The notes beneath the pieces are model-generated. The model was not told where the DNA came from and did no database searches. It worked only from the letters and a program-made list of their open reading frames with translations. The translations under genes and the position numbers were made by a program. A DNA stretch of 7,043 nucleotides from UMGS973 sp964507795. Lineage in GTDB: Bacteria; Bacillota; Clostridia; Peptostreptococcales; Anaerovoracaceae. The stretch spans positions 1-7,043 of the forward strand of contig CAZDQV010000095.1 of assembly GCA_964507795.1 (NCBI GenBank). The letters are read 5' to 3'. Of this stretch, positions 1 through 6,925 are shown piece after piece; positions within the stretch are counted from its first letter, which is position 1; every line of letters begins with the position of its first letter.

Positions 1-3000
1 TCCCTGTTTTAGGTGAGTCTTTTAGCAAATAATGTCCCATTGGAGAATTGAGCACACAACAAATGTACTCAATATCACTACCTATAGAAAAACATGTACT
101 GTCTAATCCAAAAGAGCCGTTGTCGTTGTATGCAAATCGTAATATTGACCCGACCCTTTTCCATAGGATTTTTGGTTTAGAAAAATCCTCCAAATAAGCG
201 CAATTGCGTAGATTGTATGGTGTGTCTCCTTTATCGGCTCGCCTTGAGATTTTATCCCAATATTGGTCAAGATGGGCTTTTACAGCGGGATAGTCTTCAA
301 TGTGAATACGCTCCAGCTTACCCTTTATACCATTATGGGGGTTAATCAACCACAGGTTTGCCCAGTTGTAACCATACCTCTTGATATCCCTGCCGCGAAG
401 AATGGGTCGTATTAGTTCAGCAGTCCTTTTGCGTTCTGCGTCGTCAGCGCAATTCGCAAGAATTTCGTTACGTTTCTCTGTCGAGATGATGAATGCTTCA
501 TTGTAGCCAGTGAGCACTCCACGATATATGTTGATGTCCCAATCCTTCAGTGGGGTGCCAACTGCCTCTATCTTGCGCTTGATACTTTGCTCAATAGGAG
601 ATAGAATTACCCATGAGTCTGAGTCGGAGAAGTCACATGACGTTCCGTTCTGCTGAACGAAAACGCTCAAATTCTTTACGCTGTCTTTGTTTAGCTTGTT
701 AGTTACAGCGCAAAGGGTTTTATGCTGGTTCTTTGCCTTGGCAAAGAGCAGGATGTTGGTGTCGACAGTAGCACTCTCGAATATCTTAACTCCTGCAAAG
801 TCGATGAGCAACTGTGGGTCTGTGTTCTTGGCAAAGAACTCGCGTGTTCCCTCTCCATAGCCGGCACGCATCCATTTGTTGGAAGTTATATAGCATAGAT
901 GTCCACCCTGCTTCAGCAACTGATAGCCACGCTCATAGAATAGGCAATAAATATCGCCAGTACGAGCAAAAGTCTTGTACCCACATGTCGCATACAGTTG
1001 CGCCAGTTCGCCACCATTGTTCTGCAACTGAATGTACGGCGGATTGCCTATCACGATATCAAAGCCATCCTTTACTCCAAACATCCATTCAGGGTCGAAG
1101 AACTCTGCCACAGCATTCTGGTCATAAGGATTCCATGCAGCAAGCTGCTTTGCATCTTCAGGTGCAAAGTTGTTGTCGTCGGCAAGCAAATGAGCAAGTT
1201 TCTCACGAAGTTCCTTATCCTTTTCGCGCAATGTACTCTTGCGATTAGCCGTCTTTGCAGAAAAATGCTCATGGCGAATCTGTGTAAGCTCCTGCTTGGT
1301 AGGTTCTATCTCTGGGTTCTCAAAGAGGTTTCCGATAGTTTTCTTCTTCTTTGCTATCAGTGAGTTGGCAGCAACGAACTTCGTTTCAAGGTTAGGCAAT
1401 GTAGGAATGCCGAAATTAGGTTTGGAAGCATCCTTGTCGCAGTCGCAAATCAGTGAAATGAAGAAACGCAGTTTGGTTATCTGTGCGGCTATGCTCTGGA
1501 TGTCACTTCCGTAGATGCAATTCTCAATGATAGCCAATTTGAGGCTATAGACGTCCTCATTGGGCGATATGTGGCACAAAATGTCGACCATGCGGTTGAG
1601 TAGTCCCATGGGGAAAGCTCCTGATCCACAAGCAGGGTCGAGTATTTTGATGTTCTTCAGCTTGTCTGCTATCTTGGCGTATTCTGTTGCTTGTGTTGCA
1701 TCATAGCTGAAGTCAGGAGCAAAGAGCGAGCGCACCAATGGTGTGTCACCTAGATAAGCCACAAGACTCTCGTCTACCATGTAGTTCACAATCTCACGTG
1801 GAGTATAGAATGAGCCACTTTGGTTGCGTGCCGTCTCTTTCGTCTCGGGGTTGTAAGCACCAAGCAGGTTCTCAAATACTTTACCCAGCAATTCGGGGTC
1901 GAGTGCTACCTGTTGCTCTTCGGGTGAATTCTCCTCTATAGTGAAGTTGTAGCGGCTCAAGATGGAAATGAGTCCCTTCTCTGGCTCGAAGAACAAATTG
2001 TTTGGAACAATGGCGCGATTGCGATATCGGCCATCGGCAAATTTCTTGTCGTTGCGACTGAAGCCATCATAGTTGTAGGCCTTCTCCACTCCGTCGATAG
2101 TTCGAGTTTTGTCGAGACACTCAAATAGTCCACCATTGAGGAAAGGAACTTCAGAGAAGAGCCTAATCACATCCTCTTCGCTAATCTTGAACATTTCAGC
2201 ATAGCGGTAAAGAGTTTTGATGTCTTTCTTTACGTTGGTGGCAAAACGACGCTTGCTGCCCTGCTCATCCTCGATGGCACGATTGAGGGTGGCAAAGAAG
2301 AGGTTCTGCAGAATGGCATTATAGTAGTTGCCTGCGATGGTGCTGTATGGGTCGAAGTCCTTCAGAACGGTCTGCAGAAACTCTGTGTCGAATATACGGT
2401 CTGGCACCAGTTGCTTTTGCTTTATGAACCACACAAACATGATACGGGTTATCATGCGAATTATCTTGGTCTCAATATCTTCGCGGTCGTCTTCTTCCAC
2501 CGAAGTGTTGTTGGGAAATGATACGCCGGAAGCTGGCTCCACTGCCCACTGATACCACTCAAAGAGGTCTTTGTAGAACTGTTTGGTGAGAGCCTCGACA
2601 GAGAATGCTGCAGTGACGTCACTCAGTGCGAGCTTACTGTTTTTCAGTGCGCCAAACTGTTCGATGGCTGTACGGCATCCACGTCCTTCGCCCAAGAGAT
2701 AAGTGTATCGTTTGGTGTTGGTGGAAATCTTCTCATATTCTCCCTGTTTATTGAATCCCCATGTCTCGCTGACATAAGAGAAACGCAAGATGCTTTCGTT
2801 CTTGCGGTGGCAGAACATGAAAGCACCGGCATAACCCATGTCGCGCCAATCGGAGGTAAGCATGTCACGTATGCCGCGTCGGTTACGCTCTATGTCAACC
2901 TTGTCGGATAGTTCCACTTCATAGATGGCTAAAGACTCGCCATCAGAAAGGGAAATCTTGCCAAGGTTAAGGGCTTCTTTAGCCAGATGGCTATTAACCT

Positions 3001-3112
3001 GGACAGAAGATGGAGTTGTCCAGAAGCTTACCTTGTTGAGAAATATGTCGTGCAGCAACGATTGCCATGCCTCACGGTTGTATTTTGCCTCTATTATATT
3101 TTTGTAGTCCAT
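1..3112 (-). CDS. Eco57I/PglX-type adenine-specific DNA methyltransferase with TaqI-like specificity region (3' end outside window)
   Basis: This gene probably encodes an N6-adenine methyltransferase that transfers a methyl group from S-adenosylmethionine to a specific DNA site, the modification and recognition half of a restriction system. The 1037 visible residues show gamma-class motif order. Motif X is GSFYTP (433-438), motif I DPACGSG (492-498) and the catalytic motif IV NPPY (690-693), with a lysine-rich stretch at about 588-640 before it. A TaqI-like recognition region follows, with RGVLTGYNEAF (864-874), RPILRGRDIKRY (902-913) and a GDTPYNLRN segment (962-970). The first 200 residues contain IYEVELSDKVDIERNR (63-78), typical of Eco57I-like proteins; no complete PD-(D/E)xK nuclease site is certain there. 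No stop occurs in frame down to base 1. Relatives usually run about 1050-1250 residues, so probably only a short C-terminal piece is missing. The ATG lies 17 bases after the helicase stop, implying co-transcription. An alternative label is DrmMI-like. The family is secure, the exact system is not. Confidence 0.95.
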   Translation of the reverse strand, partial: MDYKNIIEAKYNREAWQSLLHDIFLNKVSFWTTPSSVQVNSHLAKEALNLGKISLSDGESLAIYEVELSDKVDIERNRRGIRDMLTSDWRDMGYAGAFMFCHRKNESILRFSYVSETWGFNKQGEYEKISTNTKRYTYLLGEGRGCRTAIEQFGALKNSKLALSDVTAAFSVEALTKQFYKDLFEWYQWAVEPASGVSFPNNTSVEEDDREDIETKIIRMITRIMFVWFIKQKQLVPDRIFDTEFLQTVLKDFDPYSTIAGNYYNAILQNLFFATLNRAIEDEQGSKRRFATNVKKDIKTLYRYAEMFKISEEDVIRLFSEVPFLNGGLFECLDKTRTIDGVEKAYNYDGFSRNDKKFADGRYRNRAIVPNNLFFEPEKGLISILSRYNFTIEENSPEEQQVALDPELLGKVFENLLGAYNPETKETARNQSGSFYTPREIVNYMVDESLVAYLGDTPLVRSLFAPDFSYDATQATEYAKIADKLKNIKILDPACGSGAFPMGLLNRMVDILCHISPNEDVYSLKLAIIENCIYGSDIQSIAAQITKLRFFISLICDCDKDASKPNFGIPTLPNLETKFVAANSLIAKKKKTIGNLFENPEIEPTKQELTQIRHEHFSAKTANRKSTLREKDKELREKLAHLLADDNNFAPEDAKQLAAWNPYDQNAVAEFFDPEWMFGVKDGFDIVIGNPPYIQLQNNGGELAQLYATCGYKTFARTGDIYCLFYERGYQLLKQGGHLCYITSNKWMRAGYGEGTREFFAKNTDPQLLIDFAGVKIFESATVDTNILLFAKAKNQHKTLCAVTNKLNKDSVKNLSVFVQQNGTSCDFSDSDSWVILSPIEQSIKRKIEAVGTPLKDWDINIYRGVLTGYNEAFIISTEKRNEILANCADDAERKRTAELIRPILRGRDIKRYGYNWANLWLINPHNGIKGKLERIHIEDYPAVKAHLDQYWDKISRRADKGDTPYNLRNCAYLEDFSKPKILWKRVGSILRFAYNDNGSFGLDSTCFSIGSDIEYICCVLNSPMGHYLLKDSPKTG

Positions 3113-3129
3113 AGGAAACTGATTTACGT
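3113..3129 (-). promoter_or_regulatory. Helicase-methyltransferase junction and start region without Shine-Dalgarno
   Basis: Seventeen bases separate the helicase TAA from the methyltransferase ATG. On the coding strand they read ACGTAAATCAGTTTCCT. There is no purine-rich GGAGG-like site, no terminator hairpin and no -7 element. This spacing supports one polycistronic mRNA, with translation begun in the SD-independent way common in Bacteroidota. The two reading frames differ, so this is not a split single gene joined by readthrough. Confidence 0.7.
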
Positions 3130-6100
3130 TTACTTGAATGATTCGGAAAGAATGATTTCTGCCACAGACTCCTGTTGATTCAACATAGATTCCTGCGCCA
3201 TGTAGTAAGGCGCATACTTGTTTGCCATCTGTGTGATTTCTTCCAATGCCTCGTCGGGGGTTATACGTGCCTTACCACCTGTACGCCGCAGGTCTTTCTG
3301 TATGCGTTGCAGACGTTTCGGTATATAGGTGATAACACCGCGCTCTGCCAAAGTCTTCAATTGTACCACCTTTATATACAGGTCATTGTCGTCAATCTTA
3401 TGAAGGAAATTGTTCAGCAAATTGATGGCTGTGCTTACCTGTGCTCCCAAGGCGGTCTGTTCGTCATGCGATGTTTCTTGTGCCCGTTGTTCTTCATCAC
3501 GAATACTGCGAAATTTCTTCAGCGCCTTGTTGACGTGTTCGTGATGCTGCTCTATGCGCTCGACAGCATGCTCTTCTGGCGTAGCCTTGAAATATTTCAG
3601 AGCATCAAGCACCGATATTTCCTCGGCGGTCTCTGATACAAGGAAGAACATCTTGCGGAAATTGGTCTTTAGGAACACAAGGGTGTCGCCAGACAATGTA
3701 ACACCTTCTACCGTACGTGTTTCGCGACCTGTCCTGCTACGCAAAGACATTTTGGCTATGCGGTTATATTCTCTTCGGTTGTTCATATAGAGTGAGCGCA
3801 ACTCCTCATAGAAAGGCAGTTCCTGATTGCGCTCCTCCTTTTGTGCCTTCATTCCTTCATCGAAGAGCTTGTCGAGGTCGCGGTCGAGTATCTCTTCCTG
3901 CGAATAGATTTGATTATCCTCGCCAAAAGTGGTGTGGAATGTCTGAATCTTGCTCAAGGCTATTTGATTGAGGTTAATTTCGCGATTACCTTCACGTGAC
4001 GGATAGAACACATAGTTGTAGATGTGTTTCGAGGCTGAACCGATACGGTTCACGCGACCTATGCGTTGCATCAAGCGTGTACTGTTCCATGGTGTATCGT
4101 AATTCACAATCACATTGGCACGATGCAGGTTGATACCTTCTGCCAGCACATCAGTCGTGAGCAGGATGTTGTAGTCGTTGAGATGCGTCTTGTAGTTAGC
4201 GTCAAAATTCTCGCGGATAGTCTTGAATTGCTTACTGCGATTGTTGGCTGAGATGACCAACACATCCTTACGGTTGATGCGTCGTTCAAGGTACTTTACG
4301 GTATCTACCGATTCGGAGAACACGACCAACTTCTGTTCTGGATTGCGGTCTTGCCTGAATAGCTCATGCTTCAGTAGTTCGTTGAACTTAGCAAACTTGG
4401 AGTCATCTTCATCTGTGATATTCTCCCAATCATGACACAGTCCCTCAAGAGTCTTCTGGTCGCTATGCAGCATATCAATAAACTCCGGTTTGAAATCGTC
4501 GGCTGTGAACACAGCATTCTTAGGATTGTCTTCTGCCTTGGCATTCAGTTTCTCTTCTATTTCTTCATCACTGAATCCGGCCTCTATCAAAAGGTTTATG
4601 TCAAGGTCTGGCGCTATGAACACTTTGTCGTTGTCGAACATGTCAATCATATTCTGATTGGCTTGACGGAAGTTGTTTAGCGATACTTGGAATGCGTAGA
4701 AACTGCTTTCCAATCGTTTGACAAGTCCGTTCTTTCGTATTCCTGCCAAGCTGCGGCTTATAGTTTCAGCATTGTCGTACAATCCCGGTGCAGCATCCGG
4801 CTTTAGGTAAGCGATAGCTTGGTATCTGGCATAAGTAAGATGTTTGTCAAGTGTAAGCATGGCGTGTTCAAACAAGTCTGCCAAATGTTCGTTTAGCTCA
4901 TAACGGCTCTCGTTAGGGCGTTCTACTTTTGGGAAACCGTTAATGTCCTTGTTGTAACGTGCAATGCTCTCGATGTCGGTTCTTGTACGGCGCACTGTTA
5001 GGGGCTTGATAACTCTGTCGCGTACACGCTCAGCCAGTTTCTTGAATTGGGTAACGTCAAAGTTGGGTTCTCGCCTCAATCGTTTGAACTCCTTGACCAA
5101 TGGCGAGAAGAACGCCGTCAAGTTTGCAACGCCGTCAATAGTACAACGGCGTGGGTCTTGGAACAGCTGTATCTCGTTGTAAATGTCGGCAGGCGTGTTG
5201 TTCATTGGGGTTGCTGATATAAGCATCACCTTCTTCTTGTAGCCTGGAATATTGCCGTTCTCTATACGTGGCATCTTGCATATTTCCTGAAGCTGTTCGA
5301 AGGCATTTGTAGTGTGAGAACGGAATTTGTGAGCTTCGTCGACAAGGATAAGGTCAAATTCATCGGCATTCCAGTAGTTGTAGTTTTCGTCGTCCAAAAT
5401 CTTGGATAGGCTGCCGTTTGAAATGAAGTTGGCATACTTGTCGATGCCAAAATCTTTGAACGTGGCTTTCCAGTTCTGTTCTACTGCAGGGGGATAGACT
5501 ACCAAAATCTTGGTCTTGTCGCGTCCGTTCTCAATTAGGAATTTCTTGGCAATCATCGTTGCAATAACAGTCTTACCCAGACCTACGACATCCGCCAGAA
5601 AAAAGCCGTCGTAGCGGATAAGCTTTTGATAGCCTTCCTCTACGGCATCCATCTGATAGCTATATTTCGAATAACCGTCAGGCATGTCGAAAGGATCGTT
5701 CTCGTCAGTAGCCATTACGCGATCAGAGAAATACTCCATCAACATTTTAATATAGAGATCATAAGGCAAGACGTCCCCCTTTAGGTAAGTTCTGTCAATG
5801 GATGTCTTTACATCCTCAGCCGTAATCTCGCAACCTTTTGACTCTTCCCACAATAATTCAAATTCATCTTTTGCGAACTTGACATCATCGTATCTGTCGA
5901 GCTTGACATTAAACTCATATTGTTTCTCTTCCGATACACCAAGACCATTTCCAGACAAGTTGCTTGAACCTGTTATGGCCATACCTTGCGAATATTGGTT
6001 GAAATTGTCTGGGTAAAGAACATAAATCTTGGCATGTATCTTTTTGGACGGGTGGGCACGCAGTTCCAATTTGCCATCTATCAAGTCTTGCACCATTTGG

Positions 6101-6471
6101 AACATGCCGGACTCTACCTCCTTCGTATAGTGGGAGCTTTCTATATCTTGACGTATTTTGCGCAGGCAATCCTCTTTTACTTCTTCTTCAGCACCAAAGA
6201 ATATCTTCCCTTGGTTCGCTGCTTGTGCAATATATTTATCCACATCGATACCTATCAGTACGCGCACCCTGTTTATATTATCCAAGAATGGACGCAAAGA
6301 GAAATAACCTGATGCACGAAGGAATCCCACTATAGCATCAAGATTGGTAATGGCCTGATTATGCTGCAGAATTCCTTCAAACTCTTTCATGAGAGTGTTT
6401 CCATCCCTATTCGTGAAGAAGTTGGAATGAACGGAATTACTATTGCTGTTGAGTGTATTGGTGTTTTCCAT
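3130..6471 (-). CDS. PLD-nuclease / SNF2-type SF2 helicase fusion, restriction or phage-defence effector
   Basis: This 1113-residue protein combines a probable nuclease with an ATP-driven DNA translocase. The N-terminal PLD-like domain (about 18-215) has HxK at H146/K148 and GSSNL at 168-172, giving one HKD-like half-site, so activity would need a dimer. The SNF2/RapA-like ATPase follows: Walker A GLGKT (297-301), DEAH (378-381), SAT (419-421), an FSES segment (718-721), motif V TTDVLAEGINL (772-782) and motif VI QRIGRVNRIG (802-811). An insertion of about 180 residues (520-705) lies between the two RecA lobes. The C-terminal region (830-1113) has a charged, probably coiled-coil stretch at about 963-1010 and no domain I recognise. 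All key ATPase residues are present. The first ATG is chosen because the FFTNRDGNTL segment typical of the PLD start lies before the next Met (M28). In-frame sequence upstream is open only to a TAG at 6547-6549 and has no ATG. It leads the operon with the methyltransferase. DrmD of DISARM is the nearest named alternative, but it lacks a fused PLD domain as far as I know. Confidence 0.95.
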   Translation of the reverse strand: MENTNTLNSNSNSVHSNFFTNRDGNTLMKEFEGILQHNQAITNLDAIVGFLRASGYFSLRPFLDNINRVRVLIGIDVDKYIAQAANQGKIFFGAEEEVKEDCLRKIRQDIESSHYTKEVESGMFQMVQDLIDGKLELRAHPSKKIHAKIYVLYPDNFNQYSQGMAITGSSNLSGNGLGVSEEKQYEFNVKLDRYDDVKFAKDEFELLWEESKGCEITAEDVKTSIDRTYLKGDVLPYDLYIKMLMEYFSDRVMATDENDPFDMPDGYSKYSYQMDAVEEGYQKLIRYDGFFLADVVGLGKTVIATMIAKKFLIENGRDKTKILVVYPPAVEQNWKATFKDFGIDKYANFISNGSLSKILDDENYNYWNADEFDLILVDEAHKFRSHTTNAFEQLQEICKMPRIENGNIPGYKKKVMLISATPMNNTPADIYNEIQLFQDPRRCTIDGVANLTAFFSPLVKEFKRLRREPNFDVTQFKKLAERVRDRVIKPLTVRRTRTDIESIARYNKDINGFPKVERPNESRYELNEHLADLFEHAMLTLDKHLTYARYQAIAYLKPDAAPGLYDNAETISRSLAGIRKNGLVKRLESSFYAFQVSLNNFRQANQNMIDMFDNDKVFIAPDLDINLLIEAGFSDEEIEEKLNAKAEDNPKNAVFTADDFKPEFIDMLHSDQKTLEGLCHDWENITDEDDSKFAKFNELLKHELFRQDRNPEQKLVVFSESVDTVKYLERRINRKDVLVISANNRSKQFKTIRENFDANYKTHLNDYNILLTTDVLAEGINLHRANVIVNYDTPWNSTRLMQRIGRVNRIGSASKHIYNYVFYPSREGNREINLNQIALSKIQTFHTTFGEDNQIYSQEEILDRDLDKLFDEGMKAQKEERNQELPFYEELRSLYMNNRREYNRIAKMSLRSRTGRETRTVEGVTLSGDTLVFLKTNFRKMFFLVSETAEEISVLDALKYFKATPEEHAVERIEQHHEHVNKALKKFRSIRDEEQRAQETSHDEQTALGAQVSTAINLLNNFLHKIDDNDLYIKVVQLKTLAERGVITYIPKRLQRIQKDLRRTGGKARITPDEALEEITQMANKYAPYYMAQESMLNQQESVAEIILSESFK

Positions 6472-6658
6472 TGTCGTTTTGTCCCTTACAGGCTTTGCAA
6501 GCTCATTGCCTGCTCGTCCTTCTTTTGCTTGTCTCTTGTTCAGCTTCTACTCATTCGTTTCAGGCAGTGCCTTCTGGTGCAAAATGCATGAAATAGCTCT
6601 TCAGCTCCCACTGCTCTTCGTCCCTGATGCTTTGTTGCCTCGCGAGTGAGCCCTAAAA
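6472..6658 (-). other. Long 5' leader of the helicase-methyltransferase operon
   Basis: About 190 bases lie between the 5' hairpin and the helicase ATG. No gene is convincing here. A nine-codon ATG-initiated frame (6589 to 6560) and two or three even shorter ones occur, none with visible support. The eight-base palindrome CTCGCGAG sits at 6639-6646. There is no Shine-Dalgarno sequence before 6471; the bases just upstream on the coding strand are ACAAAACGACA. The length suggests either a regulated leader or a second, unrecognised promoter nearer the gene. Confidence 0.4.
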
Positions 6659-6675
6659 GGAAGCCAACGGCTTCC
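6659..6675 (-). terminator. Perfect 7-bp hairpin with short U-run: attenuator-like or weak terminator
   Basis: On the minus strand the sequence is GGAAGCC-GTT-GGCTTCC, a perfect seven-base-pair stem with a three-base loop, followed directly by TTTTA. It has the shape of a weak intrinsic terminator, but the T-run is only four bases. It begins a few bases downstream of the candidate -7 element, so it would form at the extreme 5' end of the operon transcript, where it could act as an attenuator or a stabilising cap. Termination of a transcript entering from the right is the other reading. Confidence 0.45.
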
Positions 6676-6680
6676 ACGGT

Positions 6681-6713
6681 CAAAGTTATACATTCTTTTT
6701 TGAAATGTCCCAA
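6681..6713 (-). promoter_or_regulatory. Candidate Bacteroidota-type promoter for the helicase-methyltransferase operon
   Basis: The minus strand carries TAACTTTG at 6688-6681, an exact match to the Bacteroides -7 consensus TAnnTTTG. A TTG, as in the -33 element, lies at 6713-6711. The spacer is 22 bases, slightly longer than usual. It is the only exact -7 match on this strand between 6472 and the right edge that I found by eye. Transcription would start near 6677, giving a leader of about 200 bases before the helicase ATG. Confidence 0.45.
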
Positions 6714-6740
6714 CTCTCAACATAAAACGTAACGCATAAC

Positions 6741-6872
6741 ACGTCCATATACTCTCGGAGCAAAGACATATAGTGACATGCCCAGTACCAATCAGTTGGT
6801 ACACCCGTACCATATACTCGGTACTCCAGTCCTAACTATTCGGTATTGGAGTCCTGACTAATAGAAACAATA
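6741..6872. repeat. Degenerate repeat patch with 22-bp periodicity
   Basis: Read in 22-base steps from 6785, successive units begin GTACC (6785), GTACC (6807), GTCCT (6829) and GTCCT (6851). The mid-unit element GGTAC recurs at 6798 and 6820 and as GGTAT at 6842, again 22 apart. The best pair is 6815-6836 against 6837-6858, 17 of 22 bases identical. CCATATACTC at 6745-6754 recurs exactly at 6810-6819, which suggests a decayed outer unit. Twenty-two bases is about two helical turns, as expected for a stacked operator or iteron-like protein-binding array. Units are adjacent without unique spacers, so this is not a CRISPR array. Confidence 0.6.
6785..6802. repeat. Perfect 7-bp inverted repeat
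   Basis: GTACCAA (6785-6791) and TTGGTAC (6796-6802) are exact reverse complements around the four bases TCAG. The five-base core is reused nearby: GGTAC (6798-6802) faces GTACC (6807-6811), which in turn faces GGTAC (6820-6824). The arms therefore belong to the 22-bp patch and could be half-sites for a dimeric regulator. There is no T-run after it, so a terminator is unlikely. Confidence 0.6.
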
Positions 6873-6914
6873 AGGAGGACTGACTCTATATTTCCTGTCA
6901 AGATACACTACGTT

Positions 6915-6922
6915 TAGATTTG
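6915..6922 (+). promoter_or_regulatory. Possible rightward -7 promoter element
   Basis: TAGATTTG on the plus strand matches the Bacteroides -7 consensus TAnnTTTG. The upstream match is poor: TTTC at 6891-6894 with a 20-base spacer instead of TTTG or TTG. A start near 6926 would coincide with the first base of the 13-bp tandem repeat. Any gene it drives would lie at or past the right edge; an ATG at 7027-7029 remains open for the few bases visible. Confidence 0.2.
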
Positions 6923-6925
6923 TTG

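Noticed and set aside
1338..1354. AAG/AAA-rich tract encoding consecutive lysines, as a slippage-prone phase-variation tract
   Set aside because: The tract has only about three AAG units and a short A-run, below the length usually seen in phase-variable tracts.
814..1363. Overlapping plus-strand open frames, and a short minus-strand frame at 1072-1272, inside the methyltransferase
   Set aside because: They are out of frame with a continuous 1037-codon gene that carries all expected methylase motifs. Their translations are low-complexity or Cys/His-rich and look like nothing real.
1..3112. Possible frameshift or pseudogene in the methyltransferase, since no closed reading frame exists there
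   Set aside because: The frame was followed codon by codon from 3112 to base 2. It has no internal stop and keeps the motifs in order. It appears unclosed only because the stop lies beyond the window.
3175..3636. A 153-codon plus-strand open frame antisense to the helicase 3' end, plus other plus-strand frames up to about 6591
   Set aside because: All lie opposite the motif-complete helicase coding sequence, apart from short overhangs past its start. The translations lack recognisable domains and are explained as shadows of its codon pattern.
6560..6589. Nine-codon minus-strand micro-ORF (MHFAPEGTA) as a leader peptide
   Set aside because: It has no run of a regulatory codon, no ribosome site and no alternative hairpins tied to it. 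ATG-stop frames of this size are expected by chance.
6601..6813. A 70-codon minus-strand open frame upstream of the helicase
   Set aside because: It runs through the candidate promoter, the hairpin and the repeat patch, is Arg/Cys/Trp-rich and has no recognisable domain. It is better explained as non-coding regulatory sequence.
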